Assembly (NCBI RefSeq): GCF_022682495.2
Contig: NC_071397.1
Coordinates: forward strand, 5,113,082-5,177,081
Source: Desmodus rotundus
Taxonomy: Eukaryota; Chordata; Mammalia; Chiroptera; Phyllostomidae
Length of the DNA stretch: 64,000 nucleotides
Direction: 5' to 3'
The translations under genes were made by a program, and so were the position numbers. Under the pieces are notes generated by a model. That model worked only from the letters and a program-made list of their open reading frames with translations, ran no database searches and was not told the DNA's origin. Shown in pieces: positions 1 to 12,200 of this stretch. Within the stretch, counting starts at the first letter, position 1, and every line of letters begins with the position of its first letter.

Positions 1-132
1 TTTGGCCTCAGCTCCACAGACCCTTCCCACTCTGTAAGTCCCTGTAGATTGGTTTGGGGCAGCCCTGATGCGGTAGGGCACAGCCCCGAGGGTCTGTCTG
101 CCTGACCTAGCTTGCCCGTCTTGTGTTTGCAG

Positions 133-225
133 CCCAGCGCCTGCGAGCAGGTGTCGTGGTTCCCAGAGTGCACCACTGAGATCCCTGACACTCAGGAAAT
201 GAGTGATTGGATGGTCGTGGGAAAG
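133..225 (+). CDS. CMTR1: CMTR1 exon, residues 149-179 (first in window; probably exon 5 of 24)
   Basis: It reads [20 protein letters not shown] and on to MVVGK in one open phase-0 frame. The acceptor is TTTGCAG and the donor GTAGGT. It encodes the linker after the G-patch and ahead of the methyltransferase fold. The exon number assumes the 24-exon human layout as I remember it. Confidence 0.93.
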
Positions 226-3200
226 GTAGGTTTCCGGGAAGATGGGCCCTGAAATTGCTGGCACTTAACCTCCTGACCTCTCTTCTCTTCAAGTTGGAGT
301 GTGTGTATTTGTGCTCACATGAGAAAAGTTTGGGTCCGACCATCCTGGCAGGAATAAAACTGTCAGGAGGTGCCTCAAGGACTTCACCGACGTGCCTCTG
401 GGAGATGTGGCAGACGGGTTTTTTTCCTCCTACTCATTTAACTTGCAAGACAACACAAAATGCATAACTTTTATTTTCCTCACAGATGTGATTTAGGGAA
501 GCTTATTATACATCTGGGTATATTCTGGTCACCGCTGGGCTGTGTTCCAGGTGGATGAAAAGACGCTGTACCTGTCCTTAGAAAGTAATGAGGGCGTTAG
601 AGAGGGAGTTTGTTTAATGTCCTTCTGGAAAATGTTAAGCACGAAGTAGGCAGCTACTAAGTGAGCGCGGTCTGGAGAGCACTCTGAAAGTGGGGCCCCC
701 GGGGGTCTCCAGGACACTTCCGAGGGGATCTGCAAGGTCGGAGTTATTTTCGTGATGATTCTGAAGTGTGTTTTCACTCTCGTTCTCTCACGACGCGTCC
801 AGTAGTGTTCCAGAGGCCACAACGTGACCTCACAGCCCGTCGAATGCAAACGCGAATAGGAGAGTCGGCTGTGTTCTGTTCAGCTGGATGCTAGGAGATT
901 CGCAAACCAGAAAGCAGCGCTGCTGTTCTCACCGGGTTAATTTTGGAAACAGTTATTTTTCATAAAAATATGTTATGCTAACGTAATATTGTTCTTCTAA
1001 ACTGAATAAATATTTTAACATTTTCTGTTGTAATTTCTAACAATAAATCTCGAGTATACATGCACACTACATAAAAAACAAATAAGCAAGCAGACAGATA
1101 AGTAAAAGCGCGCTCTTGAGGCCCTCAGTGACTCTGAAGAGTATAAGACCTGAGAACGCTGAGTCTGGGCGCCGTTGCTTTAGAAGTAGCTGCACTCAGG
1201 TCCAAGGCTGGACTCTGTGTCCTTGTGAGGCTCCTGGAGCCCTTGCTCACTGTGACACTTCCAGGCCAGTGCCGCGTGTCCTGCAGTCACACTTGTCACA
1301 GAGCAAGAGGCCTACTGTGTGAGGGACAGACAGCTTGAGTGTCTCCTTCCTGTTTGCTCTTCTCCGCCCCAGCATTCATGGGTGCTGTACCCATATGGCG
1401 CTACAGTCAGGGCACCCAGGGGACTGCTCCCTCTTGCAGCCCTCTGGGGTGTCACCAGAGGGCTTTCTCACCCCGCCCCCCGGGGATCCATGTTCTTTGG
1501 CAGGGACTCAAGCCTCTTCTCTACTCAGAACCCTAGTTTCTCCATTCATCCCCCCAAGTGCAGTCACACCTGGTCATTACTGACTGTTTTCTCCTGCAGC
1601 GAAAGATGGTGATTGAAGATGAAACGGAGTTTTGTGGGGAAGACCTGCTCCACAGTGTGCTGCAGTGCAAGGTAAGGCCTCGTGGCCAGAGCCGGAGCCG
1701 GGGACGTCGTGCGGGGGGCTGTGCTGGGCTTTTCTAGTTCTTTTAAGTCAGTTGTGGGTGGCTGAAGTTCAGCTAATATTTTCCTGGAGATCAAGATGTG
1801 TGGCTTGTACATTTCTCCAAGGTGCCCTTTTTCCTGGTGACTGTCCTGCCTGGTAGTGAGTGTTGTGCTGTCCCTGTGGCCAGTAGACAGGGAAGGATCC
1901 ACTTAACCTCATTGGGTCAGCTCATTGTAATCTTGGTCGGGAGTGGGAGGGTGCCGGTGTGAGGGAAGGTTTGGAGTCATTCTTTAGCATCAGAGAGACC
2001 TGAATTCAAATCCTAGTTTCGCAACATTTTTTGCCCTGCGACCTTGGGCCAGTTGCTTTAGCTTCTCTGAGTTTTAGTTCCCTCATCTATTGGATAGGGA
2101 GAAAATACTTCCCGGGGTTGCTGTGAGAATCAAATAGTATGAGGCTCCTAACATGCGGGGTGAGTATTAGCCTTCCCTTGGTATCTTGTGGCCTGAGTCT
2201 TGGGCCAGGAAGTGCATTGCCCAGGACAGAAAGAGCCAAGGAAACTGAGGAGGAAATGGGTCGGAGAAGCAGTTTAGGCCTCAGACCAGCCTCACAGCTT
2301 ATTTTTTGACAGGCAGAGGGTTGGGAATATCCTTCCAGTGACTGGTGCTCATGTGAAGTGAGGCTTTTTTTCAGAGAGGAAATAGGAGTATGGAGAAGGG
2401 ATCCCTACTGTGTGGTAGGTCTTGGTTTGTTTACTCTCAATGAGCCCCTGTCAAGAGAGCCTTGGTACAGAACTCTGGTCCTTGGAAAGTTGCTGTTGGA
2501 GTGGAGAAACATGTGCTGTGAGGATAAGCAATGCCAAGCGGTGGCCCTGTGCATAACCACGGATGCCATTTATTAACCAGTTACCATGTGCCAGGGACAC
2601 GCTTACATTTTATTTTTTCACATGTTACCGGTGATGTAGCTGAGGGTCAGAGTGATTGAGTAACTTGTCTAGGGTCACACAACTGGTCACTTTCAAGCTG
2701 GGATACAGCAGGAGCCTTGCTCTGCGGAGGGGTGCTTGTTGGGCTCCTCCAGTTGTCATGATGCCCCATCCTGGAGGGTGATGCTCACCCTGAGTTTCTG
2801 ATTCTCTCTGAGCAGAGTGTGTTCGATGTCCTGGATGGGGAGGAGATGCGGCGAGCGCGGACCCGGGCCAATCCCTACGAGATGATCCGGGGAGTCTTCT
2901 TCCTAAACAGGTTTGCTGATGTTTCCCTCCCGTCCCCTGACACGTGCTCCCTTCCGCCTTTCTTTGAGCTTCAGCTTTCTGTACATCTGGTACTGAATTG
3001 AGCTTCTCTCTCTGACTTTGTTGTAGGGCGGCGATGAAGATGGCTAACATGGATTTCGTGTTTGATCGCATTTTCACAAATCCGCGGGACTCTTACGGGG
3101 TGAGAACAAGTTTCTACTTCTGAAATCATAGTGTCGAATGGGCTTAAGCTTTGGTGGCTCAGAAATGGCCAGTTGTGCAATGCAGCTACACCTGCTCTGT

Positions 3201-6200
3201 GTTAGAGATACACACTGTGTGCTAGAGGTGTATTTTGCTTTGGGCTTCTCAGATGGCGCCCACAATGTTTTCTGTGGCCCTGGGCGTGCCCCAGTAAGCA
3301 TTGTCTCTAGGGCTTCATGTCCCAGCCCCCAACTGTGCAGATCCTGTTGCTGACTCCGGGTGGAGGTGGGCAGGGCTTGCAGCAGTGGAGAAGGGACATT
3401 CCTGGGCACAGTCAGCAGCTGTGGCATCTGAAGGCCTAGGGAACAGGTAGATGAGGCCACGAAGTAGAGCATGCCTCCTGCATTCATTAAACATGTATTT
3501 ATCCAGCCCCTACTTGGGGCCAGGCACAGTGCTAGGCACCAGGAATATAATTTGTGATTCCTTTCCCCGTAGTGCTTAGGTTCTGGACATTCTGGTGGAC
3601 CTGAGAGCTGGTAAATGTTCAGGGTTGGGATATTTGTAAAGGCTGTTGTGCTTATTGACATGTGAGGCCAGTTGTCACCAGGCCGCTTTAGCCTGCCTTG
3701 TTTGTAGCATGGATGAGATGGAGTAGAAGGGGGAGTATGCAGTCCTTAGAGTGAGCTTATTTCCGATTCGAAACCGGCATCATCAGACTTGGGTGCTGTT
3801 TCTGGTATGAGAGGGGAGTGCTCTGGGGCATGTTTGAGAGGTGAATGCAGTGTGGGCCTCTGGAGCCTTCCGTTGGTCCATTTACAGTCAGTGTCAGGGC
3901 TGTGTCACGGAGGGGAGTGCAGCACTTACAGTCACAGGTGGTGTCACTTAAGATCACACCTTCTTTGTGCCTCAGCTGCCTGCTCTCTGAAATAGCCCTG
4001 CTAACCTGCTAGAGGGCCAGTGTAGGACCAAAAGGTACTGAAGAGTTGTTCCAGCTCTCAGATCTGTGATTTCTGATGTGGCCGCTTTCCCTTCCCGCCT
4101 CTTAGAACAAGCTTTGTGTGGGGTCATTGTTATCAGACTCTTGCCCTTCTCAGGAAACGGTAGAGCAAAGTGATCTTCTATTCTGCTGCATCTCATTTTT
4201 CTGAACACACACCCTCTGTGACGATAGAGAGAGAATAAAGGAAATTTCATTCTGGCATTACCTTGGCTGGGTTTCAAAGCATTTTTTCCCAGTTCTAGAA
4301 AGTGATCTCTCTGTTTCTGCTTTACTCACCCTTCTTCTGTTAGGCCCCCCGATTATCTACTCACTGAAGAAACTTCTTTTCCAAGCTCTTTAATTTCAGT
4401 TCCACCTGCCTCACTGCTTTCTCCGTGCTGGCAGAGCCAGCGTGGAGACGCCCCAGCCTCTAGTCATGTCTCTCCCAGGTCTCCCGCCCCATTTGCTAGT
4501 ACCAGCAGGCAGCACAAAAGCACTCCTGGAATTAGCATCTTGAGAAAATTAGGTTGATATAATGTTGATTAAATTTTCTGAGCTCCAAATGATTTTAAAC
4601 TCCTGCCTGGCGGAGGAGCTCTGTCAAGCTGATGGGAAGTCACAGCATCCTTTTGGGCTTTAGAATGAAAGTGCCTCCAGCAGCTGGTATCTGGTTATTG
4701 TCTTTTGCTGTCAGGAAACTGAAGCAGGTGCCAGGCTGTACCATTCAGGTCGAAGGTGAAGATGTTAGTTACATAGGAAAAGGCAGCCGAGTTTGTAACT
4801 CTTCAGGCAGAGTCTTGACCTGAATTGATTATTAGTCGCCGTGGAGAATTGCCCTTTCAGGGATGTCGCTCTACATTCTACTGTAAAAAGTGATTTTTCT
4901 CCAGCCCCTAGTATTTTCTTCCTTTCTTAATCTCTGTTTTCCCCTGAGCACGAGAGTGACAGCCAAGGCCAGTAGGCTTGATATGTTTTTCAGGTGAGCG
5001 GAGATGCTCTGGAGCAGTTCCCAGAAAAGATGGGAGTGGCTGAAGCCCCAGCCACACACCAGGTTTGCTAGGGTCTCTGGCTCTCGGATCAGGCAAATTA
5101 TAGAAGACTAGTGAGCGTGGGTGCAGAACGTGAAGCTTGGGGTGATGTGGAGAGGTTAGAGGTGGAGAATGGGAGAGGAAACAGGACTCAGGGTTTTCCC
5201 TGTGCTTCTGGTTCTGCAGGTGGTGGTAGTAGTTGAAAAGGGACTGGGGTAGGAAATAAAGAATTGTAAACAGGAGTTGGAAGAGGCGAAGGAAAGGAGG
5301 GAATTTAGGTTCTTTGGGTTTATGGAAGTGTGTTATAAACCATAACATTATGTGAGGAATTTGTGCACCTAGGGATGTTGTTGCGGTAAGAAAACATGTT
5401 TTGAAGTGTAACGGGCGACAGAAGCTGAAGGTAGATGTTTAAGTTTCAGTGCTGTTTCAGAGGAAATGAGAGCACTTAGAAAGTGCCCAGTGAGGCACTG
5501 GGAAGAGAAAAAGATGGAAAAGGACAAGAGTTTTGACTCCAAGATAGTTAATCTAGTTGAATACAGTATCTTACGTTTAGTATTTTACAGTTAAGGTTTT
5601 TGACATATGGCAATTTATTTAACCCTACAGCAGTCTTAAATAACCTATATTAGTCCCAGTTTATAGTTGAGGAAGCTTGAGCTTCAAGATGTAAGTTGTT
5701 TGCTTGCCTGTGACTGCACAGCCAGTAGGTGGCAGAGGTGAGAACCCCAGCTGTCCTTTCTATGATAGGGCCTTCTGGCTATGGCCCGTGAGGGCCCCGA
5801 GTCTTGAAATCACAAAATGAGATCATATCTATCATCTCTTTTTGGAGGCGAGATGCTTTTGTTGGTGCACTCCCCTTTCTTCCCCTAGTCTTCCTTTGGG
5901 CCAGCTGCTCACCCGGGGAGGCTGGAGCCTGGGGCTAGGGCACTGGGGCACGTCCTATGGTGAGGACCAGTGTCCAGCCTGTGCAGGCCTTAGGCTTGTG
6001 ACCCCCGCCTCATTACTACCGTGCTGTCAGGAAAGTGCTATGTGATGTTCTTGGCAAGTGCCATTAGGTCCTTCGTGTGTGCGCACGCAAATGGATATAA
6101 TCCAAATATGTGAGCCGTTGACGGCTCAGGGACGGAGACTGGGGCGGAGTGGTAGGGAGGGGGGAAGAACTGATGCAGCACAGCATGCCTGGGTGGGCTT

Positions 6201-9200
6201 GTCACAGGATGGCCAAGTGTATTTTTAGCCAAAGTCACTTTTTCCAGAAATGTATTCACTGTTTTGATAAGGCTAGATAGCTGTCGTCAGAGGGAAGACC
6301 CTTGTCACCCAGAAATGGACTGAATTGTGAACGTTAGTTTTTCCATTTCTTTCTTAAAACTGTTTTCCCTAAAGCTTTCTGGTCTTATCTGGCAGTTACG
6401 GAACTCGGGATGGCACTCAGCCACGTCAGTCTGTAGAGAGCGAAGGCTGAGCTGCCTGAGCCCCTTCATCGGGGTTCTCTTCCACCGTTCCTCTCTCTCT
6501 CGAGCCCAACCTCTTGTTGTACCTGGTGCCGCCTCTCTGCTGCGGAGGGTCGGGACACGTAGAGTTCCCCGTCTGGGGACCAGGCGTGTGAAAGGGAAGT
6601 GTAAACACAACACAGGCCAGTGCTGCGTTCAGCATGAATTCTAGATTAGGAGTTAAAGCTACTCAAGTGGCCAAAACTATAATCCAACAAAAATTCAAAT
6701 GGTTGTTGTAATGCAGTTATTCCTGAGCTGTGTAGGTGTTCTGAGGGTGTTCTGGAAGCTGCACACCTATATTTCCTTTTCCCTCTGTCTTGTCAGCTGC
6801 CAGCTCTGCACCGTCCCAGGCCCCCAGCGATCAGAGAGGCAAAGGCAAGAGAAGAGAGGGGTGTTAAAAAGGAGGAGACCAAGTGCACTGTGGTGTCTTG
6901 AATGGGATCCTGGAACAGAGCAAGGGCTCTAGTGGAATCTGAATCGAGTCTGAGTTCAGTCAATAGTAGAGAACCAGGGCTGGTTTCTTCGTTTTGACAA
7001 ATGGCAGTGTAAGATGTTAGTGAACCTGGAAACTGGGTGAGGGATATATGAGAGCTCTGTCTTTGCAGCTTTTCTGTAAATCTGAAATTATTACAAAATA
7101 CAAAGTTAATTGAAAAATAAGGGAGAGCCTAGGAGGAAGGGGAGCAGGGAAGCAGAGGCTGTGGTTTGGGAAGGTAGGTGCTGTGGCTGAGGCGGATGAC
7201 GTCAGAGCCCCCAGGCTTGGGTTGGACAGCAAGACCTGAGTCTGGAAGTCAGGTCGACTGGCTCCTGATTTACCTTTGCTGCACACTGGTTGAGAACAGG
7301 ATGCTTCATGTCTTGGGGTCTCTTTTTCCCTGTGTGTAATGCATCTGTTCTGCTCAGTAGGACTCTTGTAAGGCAGGATATGGTGAAGAAGAGATGCCGG
7401 GAAACAAAAAAATGCACTCAGGGGCCTGTTAAGATGTGTTTATGAGGAGTCTGAGCTAGGCCTGTTGGTGTGGAAGGCGTCAAGGGGTGTTTTGAGGTGG
7501 GGATGGGCAGCTCCAGAGGGTGACGGTCACAGAGTTGCATTTCCTGGGTGTCGTGGTCCTGGCAGGAACTCTGCCTTGTGCTTGGGGGGAAAGGCTGATG
7601 TCACTTGCCGCCTGCTCCCCACTGAGCCATCTTTTTTCTCTTTCTCCCCTGTCTTCCACTTGCCTTTGCAGAAACCACTGGTAAAGGACCGGGAAGCTGA
7701 GCTTCTGTACTTCGCCGACGTCTGCGCAGGCCCAGGTGGCTTCTCGGAGTACGTGCTGTGGAGGAAGAAGTGGCACGCGAAGGGCTTCGGAATGACTCTG
7801 AAGGGCCCGAACGACTTTAAGCTGGAGGACTTCTACTCAGCCTCCAGCGAACTCTTTGAACCTTACTATGGTAGGGACACAGAGGAGGGCACACGGGGCC
7901 ACGGGACAGTCCTCTGTGGGGACATTAGGTTGGTAGCAGCTACTGTCCACTTGCCATGTTTTCTTTCCTAGGTCTCTCAGCCTGGGGGTCCTAGTCCCAT
8001 GCCATGAAGGTCTCAGTTCCCCCGGGCTGCTCCTTTTTACCCCAGCCCTGTGGGATACAGGTTAAACACTCCGCTAGGCAAACTCTCATCCAAACCGTAC
8101 TCATTCCTCCTTTCTTCTCTGGTAACAGGAGATAGTGAAACTGCCTGATCTCCAGCTGAGAACTGGCAGGGTTGTTAACATACACACCCATGCCCATCTC
8201 CAGCCCCTTGCGGGGTGTGCAAAGTACTGGTATCAGACAGCTCAGCAACCTCGCACCAGTTCCCTCCACTCGGACTTGACTGTGGTGATTTGACAGCAGA
8301 TTCCAAGTCCTTTCTTAACAGTTTTATTAAAAAGTCGATACTGGTTCTGAAGTGTAGGCACTTCAAACACAACATTGGCCTTGGGGAGGAAGGCCCTCTG
8401 TTTCCATTGCTGACTCGTGGCTGGTTAACTCCTTTTCATCTCTGCTTTGTTACATACAGCAGGGCCCTGTTTCTGCCTTTTGGTCCATCACTGCAGGGCA
8501 GCCTGGCAGGAGGGGTCCTGCACAGAGTTGCTCCTCGCAGGGGCTTTTCTCCTGGACCTCATGACACACCTGGTAGCTTTTCACAGCCTGGAGAGTTCTT
8601 CTCCCAGCTCTCAGGGTGCGCAGGACCGACGAGATTAATGTGAACCTTGTGTCCTGCCAGGCGAGGGTGGGGTCGATGGAGATGGAGACATCACCCGCCC
8701 AGAGAACATTACTGCTTTCCGGAATTTTGTCCTGGACAACACGGATCGCAAGGGAGTCCACTTTCTGATGGCCGATGGGGTAGGTGTTCTGCTCTCCACA
8801 TGCTTTAGTCATTTATCACATTAAGAGGCTTGAGAATTGTTTTTGTTTTGTTATGTTAGCCCTTTAGCTGCCCTGGAAGGTGCTAGCTCACTGTTCAGGT
8901 AGTAGGGGGTGCATGATTTATGTTTCTGTTCTTCTGTGCATATGTTCCAATGATAACTTTGTCAAGGCAGTGATGTTGTGGACACCTTTGCTTGGAGCAG
9001 GTGGTCCCTCTCAGCCCACTTCTTCAAAGGGCCTCGGTCGGCTGTGAGACGCAGTGAGGTAAGGACCATGACTAAGATGAACCAGGCAAACCTGGGAAGA
9101 ACATTTCCATCGTTCGTCACCTGGGTGCCGCTCCTGGCAGAGGCTGTCTGTACACGGCCACTTCTAGGCGTCCGAGTGGGCTGATAGCTGAGCACATAAC

Positions 9201-12200
9201 CCGAGGTGGCAGCTCTGGGGAGCCCATGGCAGGCTTTCTGTCAGCGGCTGGGCTAAAGCGAATATTCTTGGAGCCTCATTCTTTGGGCAGCTGCTTGAAG
9301 TATGGAGAGGAGCCCACTGCTACTTTCTCACCCACTAGTCTGCTGTGGTGGCAGGTAGTCTTTTCTGGAGTGAGCCACCGCTTAGTCTAGAGGAGGGACA
9401 GAGACTATAGCAGTCGCTCCAGAGTCACACGGCTAGAGTTGGAGAAACCTCTGGAACAGCTTGGGTGGCCTTCCAAGTACCAGCTTGTGGAAAGATGGAG
9501 GAATGTGCAGGACGCCAGCATAGGCTCTCAGAGCATTGTGCAGAGCAGAGAACAGCACAGGCAGGCTGGGCCGGGGGCTGCCCTGCAGAGCCGGAGCGTT
9601 TCTGGCAGTGCTTGGGAGGCCCCGTTGCAATGGGGCAGCTGGAGGGGCAAACTCAGGGCTTGTCTTTCTTCTTCAGCAATGTAGACCGGTGACCTGGGCC
9701 GCTTTTCTTCTTCTTTTTTGATTGGCCCTATAGACAGGCATGCATTTTGACGAGTATCGATAAATTTAGAAGACATTGCTAAATACTTTTTAAAAGACTT
9801 TATTTTATTATTTGTTTTTAGAGAGACAGGAAGAAAGGGAAAAAGAGAGGGAGAGAATCATCAATGTGTGAGAGATACAATATATCATTTGGTTGCCTCT
9901 TGAACACCGCTGACCTGGGGATCCAGCCTGCAACCCAGGCTTGTGGCCCAGCCGGCCAATTAAACCAGCGATCTTTCAGTTCACAGGCTGGCATTCAGTC
10001 CACTGAGCCACACCAGCCAGGGTCTGCTAAACGTTTTTGATTTCTGGATCATTTAGCTATTACCTTCATAAGACTGAGTCAGGGAAACCTGGCCTGGCTG
10101 GGGCCAGCTTAACGAGGGACAGCCTCATTTACTTTTTAAAAAATTATTGTGGTAAAAAACGTGTAACAGATTTACCATCTCAACCATTTGTAAGTGTACA
10201 GTTCAACAGTGTTAAATACATTAACGTTATTCTGAAACAGATCTTCAGGATGTTTTGATTCTACAAAATTGAAACCATGCCCATTGAACAACTGCCTGCC
10301 CCCCGCCCCCAGCCCTCAGCCCCCGTTTCTTCTCTGTGAGCTTGGCTCTCTGCTCCCTGCAGGGCTCTCACAGGAGGGAGACCACTCCAAGAACAGCAAC
10401 ATACATTCTTTGAACAAACCTGGCCAGAGACCCTGCCCGCTAGAGGGAGAAAGTTCATGGTCTTGGGACAGGAAAGTGGGTTTCACAAGTAAAACCTTGT
10501 TCAGCAGAGAAAGCGAGATCACTGAGTGTCACATGTTTGCTGACTTTTCTTCCGTCACAACACTGTTCAACGGTCAGCACAGAGGCCGAGGGAGCCCAGG
10601 CAGAGTGCTCAGGCCACACGTACCTTCTGGGTCTTGTCAGACTCACCAGAGCATCGTCTCCTGTGGTTGGCCTGTGACTAGCCAGTGCTTTGCTTCTGTT
10701 CTGCCTTATCCTTCCCTTGGATTCTTAAGTGCGTGTTATAATTTTCTGGACCATCTCCTTGGAAAACCAGACTTGGTTCCACCCTCTGGGTGTGATAGAG
10801 CAGATGGCCCTGGTCCAGTTGTTAGGCCTGGGTCCTATTTGTCATGAACCATGTGACCTGCCAAAATCACTCGAATGCCGACCTGTATCTTCATCAGTCA
10901 GGTGGTGGAGATCCGTGAGAACACGTGAAGAATCTTAATGAAGATGAGATAGGGGTGTTTTTTTCAGTCTTCTTCACTTCTGTTTCCCACCCCAATTCTT
11001 GTGCTGCCATTTCAGGGTTTCTCCGTGGAGGGACAGGAGAACCTGCAAGAGATCCTGAGCAAGCAGCTGCTGCTCTGTCAGTTCCTCATGGCGCTCTCTG
11101 TTGTTCGGACAGGTGACACTCCCTCAGCTGTCTCCCCACCCCAGGACCCACAGGAGGCCCCGTTAGAAAGAGCATGCATAAGGGCTGGCTCAGAAGTTAA
11201 AGAAAAGAAACCTGCTTACGTAGTGACAGGGGGCTGAATGAGGAGTTTAGGGAAGAAAGTGCTGCAGAATCCTCTAAGTCCCCTCTAAAGCTAAACGGAC
11301 CCTTTAAACTGCCACTGACTTTTAACGGACCCAGGTTCTGAGTCCCTGACTTGGTCACATTTACTCCCTGAGGTCACCTTACCCACCTCCTGGACTAGAA
11401 CTTACTGACTGCCACTGGTGTTTTCTCTCTAATCCAGGAGGCCACTTCATCTGTAAAACCTTTGACCTGTTCACACCATTCAGCGTGGGGCTCATCTACT
11501 TGCTGTACTGCTGCTTTGAACGAGTCTGTCTATTTAAGCCGATTACCAGCCGTCCTGCCAACTCAGAGAGGTGAGGTTTTCCTCTCCGTTTTAATCCGAG
11601 CAGTTGGCTAAATGTCAGAACACAAATCCTCCTGCATCTCTCTGGCATGTCCCCTCAAGCTACGTTAAAAACCTTGACTTGAAAGAAGTGATTTAACCCA
11701 GAGGAGTTAGGATTTGGACCTTACTGGGTCTGTGATATGCCAGTTCAGCCTCTGCCTCCTTCTTTACAAGCCTTATTCACCACACTTAGGTGGGGGATCC
11801 TTGGGTTGGCCCAGGAAGGGGAAGGCGATCTATAGAACGGACACCTGGAGAGACATGGGTTGGGACAGGGCAAAGGGACCACCAGTCAGAAGCATCCTAG
11901 GCAGGACACAGGCCCGTGCACAGTGTGAGAGAGGATGCAGCCAGTCTGAATGGCTAGGTGGCTTGTTAAAAACAAGATTTCTGAGCCCCATCCCCGAAAC
12001 GTCTGATTGATGAATCTTTAATTTATCAGAATCCCCAGGTGATGGTGATGCAGCCAGCCTGGCACAGGGCCCTTGGGAACCACGGCCATAAAGAGTAGAA
12101 ATACAGTCCAACATAAAAAGGAAGGATTTGAGGTGAACTTTTGCAGCACAGAGTCTGTGCTGTTCCTTGTGCATAGACTTAAGGCTGTTAAACTTCATGA

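Larger units (their letters stand above)
3100..7671 (+). other. CMTR1 intron of 4.6 kb with old repeats
   Basis: It holds an antisense L2 tail, an antisense MIR and an L1-type 3' end (listed separately), and otherwise unremarkable sequence. The open frames seen on both strands match no protein I know. One perfect CRE-type palindrome lies at 7197-7204. Confidence 0.6.
8780..11015 (+). other. CMTR1 intron with SINE and L1-like remnant
   Basis: A VES SINE (9788-10022) and an L1-like fragment (10137-10310) lie here. The rest holds nothing I recognise. Confidence 0.55.

Noticed and set aside
3074..3661. 195-codon open frame on - strand
   Set aside because: It lies antisense in a CMTR1 intron, partly over an exon and an L2 relic; no known protein, and no codon or splice support.
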